Source: an uncultured beta proteobacterium (GTDB taxonomy: Bacteria; Pseudomonadota; Gammaproteobacteria; Burkholderiales; Burkholderiaceae_C). Taken from it: a stretch of DNA of 7,477 nt. The DNA lies in the NCBI GenBank assembly GCA_903928325.1, contig CAIYQF010000488.1, positions 1-7,477 on the forward strand, in the 5' to 3' direction. The notes beneath the pieces were generated by a model, which did no database searches, had not been told where the DNA came from, and worked only from the letters and a program-made list of their open reading frames with translations. Positions within the stretch are counted from its first letter, which is position 1. The number at the start of each line of letters is the position of its first letter. Positions 1-6,098 of the stretch are shown here, piece after piece. Position numbers and translations under genes: made by a program.

Positions 1-275
<275 letters not shown>

Positions 276-330
276 CAACTTGCCCCGCCGGGCGCGCACG
301 CCCGGTCACCAACTGACTAGAAAGTGATCC

Positions 331-1224
331 ATGTCCATCCTCATCAATAAAGACACCAAAGTCATCACCCAAGGCATTACCGGAAAAACCGGCCAGTTCC
401 ACACCGAAAAGTGCCAGGAATACGCCAACGGAAAAAACTGCTTTGTCGCCGGTGTTAACCCCAAAAAAGCAGGCGAGTCGATCTTTAACATCCCGATCTA
501 CTCCTCGGTCAAAGAAGCTGCGCACGAGACCGGCGCCACCGTGTCCGTCATCTACGTGCCCCCGGCAGGTGCGGCCGCCGCCATCTGGGAGGCCGTCGAG
601 GCCGACCTGGACCTGGCCATCTGCATTACCGAAGGCATTCCGGTCAAAGACATGCTCGAAGTGCGCAACCGCATGCGCGCCAAAGAAGCCGCTGGCGGCA
701 AAAAAACGCTTTTGCTCGGCCCCAACTGCCCCGGTTTGATCACGCCCGACGAGATCAAGATCGGCATCATGCCCGGCCACATTCACCGCAAGGGCCGCAT
801 CGGCGTGGTCAGCCGCTCGGGCACGCTCACCTACGAGGCTGTGGCCCAACTCACCGAAATCGGCCTGGGCCAAAGCACCGCCGTGGGCATTGGTGGTGAC
901 CCCATCAACGGCCTCAAACACATTGACATCATGCGAGCCTTCAACGACGACCCCGACACCGACGCCGTCATCATGATCGGCGAAATCGGCGGCCCCGACG
1001 AAGCCGAAGCCGCCCGCTGGTGCAAGCTCAACATGAAAAAGCCCATCGTCGGCTTCATTGCGGGCGTGACCGCCCCCGCAGGCAAGCGCATGGGCCACGC
1101 CGGCGCCCTGATCAGCGGTGGCGCCGATACCGCCGACGCCAAACTCGCCATCATGGAAGCGTGCGGCTTTACCGTCACCCGCAACCCGTCGGAGATGGCC
1201 AAACTGCTCAAAGCGCTTTTGTAA
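331..1224 (+). CDS. sucD: Succinyl-CoA synthetase (ADP-forming) alpha subunit
   Basis: Complete gene of 297 residues, close to the usual ~290. The alpha subunit binds CoA and carries the histidine that is phosphorylated during catalysis; it pairs with SucC. The N-terminal Rossmann CoA-binding domain shows GITGKTG (residues 15-21), followed by GVNPKKAG (41-48). The ligase domain shows LLGPNCPG (128-135), GVVSRSGTLTYE (158-169) and GIGGDP (186-191). The active-site histidine is in GKRMGHAGA: His256, codon at 1096-1098. The start ATG at 331 gives MSILINKDTKVITQGITG, the standard N terminus; the upstream AGAAAG is only a weak ribosome-binding site, so translation may partly depend on coupling to sucC. 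The stop TAA at 1222-1224 leads into a structured spacer with a terminator, which closes the sucCD unit. Confidence 0.97.
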   Translation: MSILINKDTKVITQGITGKTGQFHTEKCQEYANGKNCFVAGVNPKKAGESIFNIPIYSSVKEAAHETGATVSVIYVPPAGAAAAIWEAVEADLDLAICITEGIPVKDMLEVRNRMRAKEAAGGKKTLLLGPNCPGLITPDEIKIGIMPGHIHRKGRIGVVSRSGTLTYEAVAQLTEIGLGQSTAVGIGGDPINGLKHIDIMRAFNDDPDTDAVIMIGEIGGPDEAEAARWCKLNMKKPIVGFIAGVTAPAGKRMGHAGALISGGADTADAKLAIMEACGFTVTRNPSEMAKLLKALL

Positions 1225-1237
1225 ATACAATCGCCGC

Positions 1238-1275
1238 GAACCCGGTCTGGGCGGTTCACGGGGGCAAACGCCCCC
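1238..1275 (+). other. Two hairpins in the sucD-terC spacer
   Basis: Two potential RNA hairpins precede the terminator. The first pairs GAACC (1238-1242) with GGTTC (1253-1257), with a possible extension across one mismatch. The second is a perfect six-pair stem, GGGGGC (1260-1265) with GCCCCC (1270-1275), around a four-base AAAC loop. Neither has a T-run, so they are not terminators by themselves. They may be processing or stability elements for the sucD 3' end, or part of a structured leader for terC. I could not match them to the yybP-ykoY manganese riboswitch that precedes some terC-like genes. Confidence 0.5.
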
Positions 1276-1288
1276 ACGCCCTGCCGCC

Positions 1289-1323
1289 AAAGTGCCCCGA
1301 CACCTGTGTTTGGGCATTTTTTT
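1289..1323 (+). terminator. Intrinsic terminator after sucD
   Basis: A nine-pair stem (1289-1297 with 1312-1320, one G-T wobble) encloses a 14-base loop and runs straight into seven Ts (1317-1323). The 3' arm's terminal Ts overlap the T-run, as is common. It lies 65 bp after the sucD stop and 28 bp before terC, so it most simply ends the sucCD transcript. Confidence 0.75.
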
Positions 1324-1351
1324 ATTGACGCATTCTTTTTGAGCCGCGCCC

Positions 1352-2041
1352 ATGGACTTTTTGCACTCCCCCGAGTTTTGGCTTGGCCTGGTGAAGATCA
1401 TCTGGATCAACATCATTCTTTCGGGCGACAACGCCGCGGTCATTGCCCTGGCCGCGCGCAGCCTGCCCCCGGCGCAGCAAAAGCAGGCCGTGCTGTTTGG
1501 CTCGGGCGCGGCAGTGCTGCTGCGCATTGGCCTGACGGTGGTGGCTGTGCGCCTGCTGGAAATGCCCTACCTGCAAATCGTGGGTGGCGCCTTGCTCTTG
1601 TACGTTGGCGTGCAACTGCTTAGCGAAGACGAAGGCGACGGTGGCGACCACCCGCCCCACGGCAGCCTGATGGCCGCCGTGCGCACCATCTTGGTCGCTG
1701 ACGTGGTCATGAGCCTGGACAACGTCATCGCCGTGGCCGCTGCCGCCAAAGGGAGCCTGCTGCTGCTGGTGCTGGGCCTGGCCATCAGCGTGCCCATGGT
1801 GGTGTTTGGCAGCACGCTCATGATCCGGCTGATGGCGCGCTTTCCCATCATCGTCACCCTGGGCGCTGCGCTCATTGGCTGGGTGGGCGGCGAGACCGTG
1901 GTCAGCGACAGCTATTTGCAGCCCTTGCTGCAAGACCAGCCCTGGCTGCACCAGGCCGGCCCGGTGCTGGGCGCCGCGCTGGTCTTGGGCCTGGGGCGCT
2001 GGCTTCAGGGCCGCACGCACCCGCACGCCGATGCAGCGTAA
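1352..2041 (+). CDS. TerC-family integral membrane protein (YjbE/YkoY type)
   Basis: Complete, 229 residues. Members of the family are inner-membrane proteins; several bacterial relatives export Mn2+ or load manganese onto secreted enzymes, and the name comes from tellurium resistance. The two family signatures are present: SGDNAAVIALA (residues 24-34) and ADVVMSLDNVIA (116-127), each carrying the Asp-Asn pair (D26-N27, D123-N124) in a membrane helix, consistent with a cation path made from two related halves. Hydrophobic segments lie roughly at 11-34, 48-67, 73-90, 108-131, 135-153, 165-183 and 204-217, with an acidic-histidine loop EDEGDGGDHPPH at 92-103 that could bind metal (inference). 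The ATG at 1352 gives the usual N terminus, but there is no good Shine-Dalgarno sequence and it sits just after the sucD terminator. The substrate cannot be assigned from sequence. Confidence 0.9.
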   Translation: MDFLHSPEFWLGLVKIIWINIILSGDNAAVIALAARSLPPAQQKQAVLFGSGAAVLLRIGLTVVAVRLLEMPYLQIVGGALLLYVGVQLLSEDEGDGGDHPPHGSLMAAVRTILVADVVMSLDNVIAVAAAAKGSLLLLVLGLAISVPMVVFGSTLMIRLMARFPIIVTLGAALIGWVGGETVVSDSYLQPLLQDQPWLHQAGPVLGAALVLGLGRWLQGRTHPHADAA

Positions 2042-2054
2042 AGAACCCAAAAAT

Positions 2055-2077
2055 AAATCATATTTAATGATTTTTTT
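2055..2077 (+). terminator. Weak AT-rich hairpin plus T-run after terC
   Basis: AAATCAT (2055-2061) pairs perfectly with ATGATTT (2067-2073) around a five-base loop, and seven Ts (2071-2077) follow. The stem has one G-C pair, so it would be a poor terminator. The same AT-rich block could also act as an upstream element for the pilin promoter 27 bp further on. Confidence 0.4.
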
Positions 2078-2102
2078 GATTTAATAAATTTTTAAGACAA
2101 CA

Positions 2103-2171
2103 TTTGCCAAATTCACATTTACCTGGTTAGAATCCCCGCGTGCGCCGCACAAACGGCATTTTTGCCAAATT
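2103..2171 (+). repeat. 11-bp direct repeat TTTGCCAAATT around the first pilin promoter and leader
   Basis: The same 11-mer, TTTGCCAAATT, occurs at 2103-2113 and 2161-2171, start to start 58 bp. Each contains the near-palindrome TTTG-C-CAAA. The first copy covers the -35 box; the second lies in the predicted 5' leader, 15 bp before the ribosome-binding site. This placement suggests a paired operator, but no regulator is identified here. Confidence 0.45.
2104..2133 (+). promoter_or_regulatory. Sigma70-type promoter of first pilin gene
   Basis: A -35 box TTGCCA (2104-2109) and a -10 box TAGAAT (2128-2133) are separated by 18 bp. AT-rich DNA (about 2050-2102) lies directly upstream and could act as an UP element. 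The predicted RNA start is near 2140, giving a leader of about 57 bases. The bases after the -10 box are CCCCGC, a GC-rich discriminator of the kind associated with ppGpp/DksA control (inference). I saw no sigma54 -24/-12 pair, unlike the Pseudomonas pilA promoter. Confidence 0.6.
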
Positions 2172-2186
2172 TAATCCTTTCTTCCC

Positions 2187-2199
2187 GGAGGTTCTTGTG
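2187..2199 (+). promoter_or_regulatory. Ribosome-binding site fixing the GTG start of the first pilin
   Basis: A full GGAGG (2187-2191) lies five bases before GTG (2197-2199). It selects this GTG over the in-frame GTG at 2140, which coincides with the predicted transcription start and would add 19 residues ahead of the prepilin leader. Confidence 0.85.
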
Positions 2200-2673
2200 A
2201 AAAAAACATTGCAACAGGGCTTTACGCTCATCGAGCTGATGATCGTCGTGGCCATCATCGGCATCTTGGCAGCGGTAGCGCTGCCCGCCTACCAAGACTA
2301 CATTGCCAAGTCGCAACTGGCCGAGGCCTTCAGTCTGGCCAAAGGCGTCATGGGCCAGGTGGAAACGTCGTTCTCGCAAGACAATGCCTGCCCCGCCAAT
2401 GCCGCAGCGCTGGCAGGAAACATACCCGTGTCCACCGCCATCAGCGGCAAATACATTCTCAGCGTAGCGGCTGCGGGCACGGCAACGGCCACTGGCGGCT
2501 GCACCGTCACCCCCACCTTCCGCGCCACCGGCGTGAACACCAAGCTCGTCAGCGCCACCATGGTGTTTACGCTGGTAGCGGGCACCAACGGCTCTAGCAC
2601 CTGGACCTGTGGCACGGCCATAGACGCATCCATCCGTCCCAAAACCTGCGGCACCATCGCAGCGCCTATCTAA
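2197..2673 (+). CDS. pilA: Type IV prepilin, first of two tandem pilins
   Basis: 158-residue major-pilin-like protein starting at GTG. It has a short basic leader MKKTLQQG, cleavage by prepilin peptidase (PilD) after Gly8, and mature Phe1 to be N-methylated. FTLIELMIVVAIIGILAAVA follows, with the conserved Glu at mature position 5, forming the hydrophobic assembly helix. The mature form is 150 residues. Four cysteines are present (65, 102, 138, 151); C138 and C151 probably close a short D-loop (TWTCGTAIDASIRPKTC). The tail after the last cysteine is GTIAAPI, with no terminal Ser of the kind modified by TfpO/PilO. The head domain (about 60-130) is Ala/Thr/Gly-rich and shares little with the second pilin. 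It has its own promoter-like sequence and terminator, so it is probably a separate transcript. It could be a major pilin or an alternative pilin; the symbol marks family membership only. Confidence 0.93.
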   Translation: MKKTLQQGFTLIELMIVVAIIGILAAVALPAYQDYIAKSQLAEAFSLAKGVMGQVETSFSQDNACPANAAALAGNIPVSTAISGKYILSVAAAGTATATGGCTVTPTFRATGVNTKLVSATMVFTLVAGTNGSSTWTCGTAIDASIRPKTCGTIAAPI

Positions 2674-2703
2674 AGCGCAGGCCCTTCGCCCGCTTGACGC
2701 TCC

Positions 2704-2742
2704 AGCGGCGCTGCGTTGTCCGACGCGGCGCCGCTTCTTTTT
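2704..2742 (+). terminator. Strong intrinsic terminator after first pilin
   Basis: A 12-pair GC-rich stem (2704-2715 with 2724-2735, one T-G wobble at 2712/2727) with an eight-base loop is followed by TTCTTTTT (2735-2742). It lies 31 bp after the pilin stop and isolates the first pilin from the second. Confidence 0.85.
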
Positions 2743-2808
2743 GTGTGCCCCAGCGTCTGCGTTCGAATGCAAAATTACGAATCATTTCTTTTTTGGTAAT
2801 TACAACCG

Positions 2809-2833
2809 TAGAATGCCCCCGCGTGGCAGCCAC
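2809..2833 (+). promoter_or_regulatory. -10 box and 5'-end hairpin of second pilin gene
   Basis: TAGAAT (2809-2814) matches the first pilin's -10 box and is followed by a similar GC-rich stretch, GCCCCCGCGTG. No good -35 box is visible 16-18 bp upstream, so the promoter may need an activator. GTGG-CAG-CCAC (2823-2833) can form an 11-nt hairpin at the predicted RNA 5' end, in the same place as GTGC-GCC-GCAC (2140-2150) in the first pilin leader. The predicted leader is about 60 bases. Confidence 0.45.
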
Positions 2834-2881
2834 AGGGGCCGCCGCCAAGGGTTGTTCAACTTTATTTACCAAGGGAAGCAA

Positions 2882-3487
2882 ATGAAAAAGCACATGCAAA
2901 AGGGCTTTACGCTCATCGAGCTGATGATTGTGGTGGCCATCATCGGCATTTTGGCGGCGGTGGCGCTGCCGGCGTATCAGGATTACACGGTGCGGGCCAA
3001 GGTATCCGAAGGCATTGTTCTCGCTGACACAATTAAAGTCCTTGTGGCAGATAACGCGGCCAATGCAATCCCCGGTACAGCTACAAGCGGTGGCCTGCTT
3101 GCTGGCATGGCCACTGGCACCAGTGCTGCGCCCACCCAATGCACCAACGGCACGGCCAATTGCACTTACCAGACCACCACCTTAGGCGGAACTACCGGCG
3201 TGACCTCCGACACTGTCACAACCTTGACGGCCAGCCCGATTACGGGTGTCATCACGATTGCTTACCGCCCGACGGTTGTCCCTGCGGCCAACAACTTGTT
3301 GGTTTTGGCACCTAGTGTCAACGGAGCAGCACTGGCATGGGGCGCTGCGCCGACCCCGCCGCAAGGTCCTATTATTTGGACTTGCTTTGCCCAGGGGAAA
3401 AGTGCAGCTGCTGCATTAAATGGATTCACACCAACGGCTGCAACGGTATCTTTGTTATCAAAATACGCCCCCGCCTCATGCCGTTAA
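2882..3487 (+). CDS. pilA: Type IV prepilin, second of two tandem pilins
   Basis: 201-residue prepilin, longer than most PilA proteins (about 150-170). ATG at 2882 follows AAGGGAAG (2871-2878); upstream in-frame start codons would bury the leader. Leader MKKHMQKG is cleaved after Gly8, leaving a 193-residue mature protein with Glu at mature position 5. Residues 8-35 are identical to the first pilin except for codon choice. Cysteines are at 87, 94, 168 and 200; C168 and C200 would enclose a 31-residue D-loop, and the tail ASCR is typical of betaproteobacterial PilA. A Pro/Ala-rich stretch AWGAAPTPPQGP (152-163) resembles low-complexity acceptor sites of PglL-type glycosyltransferases (inference). 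A strong terminator lies 23 bp downstream, then the accessory gene. This is the better candidate for major pilin, by its tail and by proximity to the accessory and glycosylation genes. Confidence 0.93.
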   Translation: MKKHMQKGFTLIELMIVVAIIGILAAVALPAYQDYTVRAKVSEGIVLADTIKVLVADNAANAIPGTATSGGLLAGMATGTSAAPTQCTNGTANCTYQTTTLGGTTGVTSDTVTTLTASPITGVITIAYRPTVVPAANNLLVLAPSVNGAALAWGAAPTPPQGPIIWTCFAQGKSAAAALNGFTPTAATVSLLSKYAPASCR

Positions 3488-3510
3488 TTCTGTAACGCAA
3501 GGTTCCAGTT

Positions 3511-3543
3511 CCCAAGGCCGCGAAAGCGGCCTTGGGGCTTTCT
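3511..3543 (+). terminator. Intrinsic terminator after second pilin
   Basis: An 11-pair perfect stem (3511-3521 with 3526-3536) closed by a GAAA tetraloop is followed by a short, imperfect T-tract, TTTCT (3539-3543). The stem is strong and the tract weak, so it may let some transcripts through to the accessory gene; partial readthrough is a common way to give high pilin and low accessory expression (inference). Confidence 0.75.
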
Positions 3544-3611
3544 GGGCCCCGCATGCGCCACAGCGCACAGACGCGGCTAGCGAACAAAGCAATCTTTTCG
3601 GAGCAAACAAC

Positions 3612-4364
3612 ATGAACTTCCGTGCGCGGTGCGCCATGTGGCATGCGCTAGGCAGTGCCAGTGTGGCGCTGCTGGTGGCGGCTTTGGTGCTGGGTCTGTG
3701 GTACCCGCCGCCCTACGCCACGCTGGCCGGGGGCCTGGAGTTGCTGGGTATTTTGGTGGGGGTGGACGTGGTGCTCGGCCCCATGCTTACCGCCGTGGTG
3801 GCGCACCCGGCCAAGCCGCGCCGGGGCCTGGCGCGCGACATGGGCGCCATCGTGCTGGTGCAGTTGCTGGCGTTTGGCTACGGCGTGTTCACCATCGCGC
3901 AGGCGCGTCCGGTGCACCTGGTGTTTGAGGTGGACCGCTTTCGCGTGGTCAGCGCAGCCGATATTGACCCCGCCCAGCTGCCCCAGGCCCCACCCGGCCT
4001 GCGCCAGCTGCCTTGGACTGGCCCCACGGTCATTGCCGCCCGCCGCCCGCAGGGCAACGACGAGTTGATGCGCAGCCTGGACCTGGCCTTGCAGGGCCAA
4101 GAAATATCCCTGCGGCCCGAGCGTTGGGTGGACTACGCCAGCCTGTCTGCCGCCGCCCTGCAGGCCGCGCGCCCGGTGGCGCTGCTGCTAGCGCACTACC
4201 CCGAGGCCGCAGAGCCGGTGCGCGCCGCCGCCCAGGCCCACGGCCTGGAGCCGAGCAGCCTGCGCTTTGTGCCCGTGGTGTCGCGCAAAGCCAGCGCCGT
4301 GGCCCTGCTGGGCGGCCCGCAAGGCCGGGTGCTGGGCTTTGTGGCGGTGGACGGGTATATATAG
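3612..4364 (+). CDS. TfpX/TfpZ-family type IV pilin accessory protein
   Basis: 250 residues from ATG 3612, preceded by GGAG (3600-3603) at eight bases; the longer frame from 3420 overlaps the pilin and terminator and is not used. Members are membrane proteins encoded next to particular pilin alleles, known from Pseudomonas aeruginosa and Acinetobacter, where they affect pilin assembly or stability. Hydrophobic segments lie at about 14-30, 38-63 and 77-96. The family hallmark GVDVVLGPMLTAVVAHPAKP spans 50-69, and FEVDRFRVVSAADI (105-118) opens the soluble C-terminal domain, which probably faces the periplasm. The protein ends VDGYI, matching the normal family end. It sits directly after the second pilin and 102 bp before the oligosaccharyltransferase gene. 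Whether it is TfpX-like or TfpZ-like is not resolved. Confidence 0.85.
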   Translation: MNFRARCAMWHALGSASVALLVAALVLGLWYPPPYATLAGGLELLGILVGVDVVLGPMLTAVVAHPAKPRRGLARDMGAIVLVQLLAFGYGVFTIAQARPVHLVFEVDRFRVVSAADIDPAQLPQAPPGLRQLPWTGPTVIAARRPQGNDELMRSLDLALQGQEISLRPERWVDYASLSAAALQAARPVALLLAHYPEAAEPVRAAAQAHGLEPSSLRFVPVVSRKASAVALLGGPQGRVLGFVAVDGYI

Positions 4365-4466
4365 GGCGCTCACCAGCTGGTTGAGGCCCACCCCCTCGGC
4401 TTTGCCCTGGTATGGCAGGCGCGCAAGCATGCCGCGCGCCCAGGCGCTGCCAGATAATCAGCCGCT

Positions 4467-6068
4467 GTGAACCTGTCGCCCCCCACGCCCGAGCCCCAGC
4501 CCCCAGCCTGCGCGCCCTTGGCCCAAGCCGCCACCTGGGCCACGGTGTCGCTGATGGCGCTGCCGTGGCTGAGCCCGTTTACCAGCGGTCCCAATTCCAC
4601 GGTGCTGCCGGTGCTGGTGTCGTGGGCCTGTGTGGCTGCCTTGTTGCTGTGGTGGAGCGTGCTGGCTATCACGCCGCAGCAGCGCCTGCGCAGCGTGGCG
4701 CTGGCTTGGGCGACGGCGGCCAGCGCCAACGCAGTGCTGGGTTTGTTGCAGTACTTTGACGCCAGCGCCGCTTGGTCGCCCTGGGTCAACCAGCCGGGGC
4801 TGGGCCAGGCGTTTGGCAACCTGCGTCAGCGCAACCAGTTTGCCTCGCTGTGCACCATGGGCGTGTGCACGCTGGCGTGGTGGGTGCAGCAGCGCGGGCC
4901 GCAGGCATTGCGGGCGGGTGCGTGGGGTTTGCTGGCGCTGGGCGCGCTGCTGGGGGCGGCCAGCGCTGCGTCGGGCTCGCGCACGGGCTTGTTGCAACTG
5001 GTGTTGCTGCTGGTGCTGGTGCTGGGTTGGCGCCGTGCCGGCGGGGTGGGTACACCAGCGGCACCGCGTTGGCCGTTGGGGCTGCTGGGCGTGGCGCTGG
5101 GGGCGTATGTGCTGGCGGCGCTGGTGCTGCCCGGATTGGCCGGGGCGGACGAATCGGTGTTTGGCCGACTGAACGAGACCAGCGCCCAGTGCACCAGCCG
5201 CCTGAACCTGTGGCGCAATGTGCTCTACCTGGTGGCGCAAAAGCCGCTGCTGGGCTGGGGCTGGGAGGGGCTGAAATACGCGCACTTCATCACCCTGTAC
5301 GACGCGCCCTGGGCCGGGCTGCGTTTTTGCGAGATTTTGGACAACGCGCACAACCTGCCGCTGCACCTGGCGGTGGAGCTGGGCCTGCCGCTGGCATTGT
5401 TGGCGGTGCTGGCGCTGGGCGCCTGGCTGTGGCGCCACCAGCCGTGGCGCGAGACCGCGCCCGCGCGCCAACTCGCCTGGGCGGTGCTGGGGGCCATTGG
5501 CGTGCACAGTTTGCTGGAGTACCCGCTGTGGTACGGCCCGTTTCAGTTGGCGGTGTTGCTGTGCCTGTGGGTGCTGCACGCCTTCCCCACGGATGCAGGC
5601 GCACCCGATGCGCTGGCCGACCAACGCAGCAACGGCGGCCGCGGCACGCGCTGGGGCTGGCCCGCCGCCTGGGCCGCCGGGGTGATTGCGTTGGCAGTTG
5701 CCGCAGCCGCCCAAAGCTACTGGCGCGTAAGCCAGCCCTACCTGCCGCCAGACGAGCGCGCCCCTGCCTACCGCGTGCCAGACTGGGGCAGCCTGCGCAG
5801 CACCTGGCTGTTTGCCCAGCAGGTGGACTTTGCCGAGCTGGCGCTGACCCCGGTGACGCCGGCCAGCGCGCCGCGCGTGTGGACGCTGGGCTTACAGGTG
5901 CTGCATTTTTCGCCCGAGCCCGTGGTGCTGCAAAAGCTGCTGCACAGCGGCCAATTGCTGGGCTACGATGCCGATGTGGCGTTTTACACGCGCCGTTTTG
6001 CGGCGGCCTACCCGGATGACTATGCTCGGTGGGTGCAGGCGCCGTGCCAGCGCATGGGCTGCCCTTAG
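4467..6068 (+). CDS. PglL/Wzy-family O-oligosaccharyltransferase (probable pilin glycosylation)
   Basis: 533-residue polytopic membrane protein, typical PglL length. Such enzymes transfer lipid-linked glycans en bloc to Ser/Thr of pilins in the periplasm; related Wzy and WaaL enzymes polymerise or ligate O-antigen. Motifs in order: GNLRQRNQFASL (117-128), SGSRTGLL (169-176), SRLNLWRN...LLGWGWEG (244-268), DNAHNLPLHLAVELGLP (292-308) in the large periplasmic loop, and HSLLEYPLWYGPF (347-359) with H347 as candidate key residue. A further membrane segment at about 398-415 leads to a soluble C-terminal domain (420-533) like the Wzy_C_2/PglL C-terminal region. The pilin and accessory neighbours favour pilin glycosylation over O-antigen ligation. 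GTG 4467 is the earliest possible start, since an in-frame TAA lies at 4455-4457; there is no clear Shine-Dalgarno, so Met30 (ATG 4554) is an alternative. The spacer 4365-4466 holds no gene or terminator. Confidence 0.85.
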   Translation: MNLSPPTPEPQPPACAPLAQAATWATVSLMALPWLSPFTSGPNSTVLPVLVSWACVAALLLWWSVLAITPQQRLRSVALAWATAASANAVLGLLQYFDASAAWSPWVNQPGLGQAFGNLRQRNQFASLCTMGVCTLAWWVQQRGPQALRAGAWGLLALGALLGAASAASGSRTGLLQLVLLLVLVLGWRRAGGVGTPAAPRWPLGLLGVALGAYVLAALVLPGLAGADESVFGRLNETSAQCTSRLNLWRNVLYLVAQKPLLGWGWEGLKYAHFITLYDAPWAGLRFCEILDNAHNLPLHLAVELGLPLALLAVLALGAWLWRHQPWRETAPARQLAWAVLGAIGVHSLLEYPLWYGPFQLAVLLCLWVLHAFPTDAGAPDALADQRSNGGRGTRWGWPAAWAAGVIALAVAAAAQSYWRVSQPYLPPDERAPAYRVPDWGSLRSTWLFAQQVDFAELALTPVTPASAPRVWTLGLQVLHFSPEPVVLQKLLHSGQLLGYDADVAFYTRRFAAAYPDDYARWVQAPCQRMGCP

Positions 6069-6098
6069 CAGTTTTTCAACCGTTTTCGGGAATTCGCG

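Larger units (their letters stand above)
2216..2986 (+). repeat. Duplicated pilin N-terminal coding segment
   Basis: Bases 2218-2301 and 2903-2986 (685 bp apart) both encode Gly8 to Tyr35 of the two prepilins. The 84-bp copies differ at ten positions, all third-codon and synonymous; the stretch starting at 2216 and 2901 is identical for 28 bases. Outside this segment the genes diverge strongly. It is a paralogous repeat and a possible recombination site. Confidence 0.9.

Noticed and set aside
1225..1351. yybP-ykoY manganese riboswitch upstream of terC
   Set aside because: I could not find the conserved GGGGAGUA-like core or the characteristic internal loops; only generic hairpins and a terminator are visible.
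1325..1353. TTGACG (1325-1330) as a -35 box for terC
   Set aside because: A -10 box at proper spacing would overlap the terC start codon, and no such sequence is there.
2042..2196. Sigma54 promoter for the first pilin, as in Pseudomonas pilA
   Set aside because: No TGGCAC-N5-TTGC pair is present; the TTGCCA/TAGAAT arrangement fits sigma70.
4362..4457. In-frame extension beyond the accessory-protein stop (TAG 4362-4364), about 30 codons to TAA 4455, possible readthrough
   Set aside because: The family normally ends at the VDxxx motif seen just before TAG; a 30-codon open stretch is ordinary at this GC content, and no readthrough signal is evident.
4458..5714. Minus-strand open frame of 418 codons opposite the PglL-like gene
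   Set aside because: Its composition (Gln/Arg/His/Pro-rich, low complexity) is that of a codon-shadow; the plus strand has clear membrane-protein motifs.
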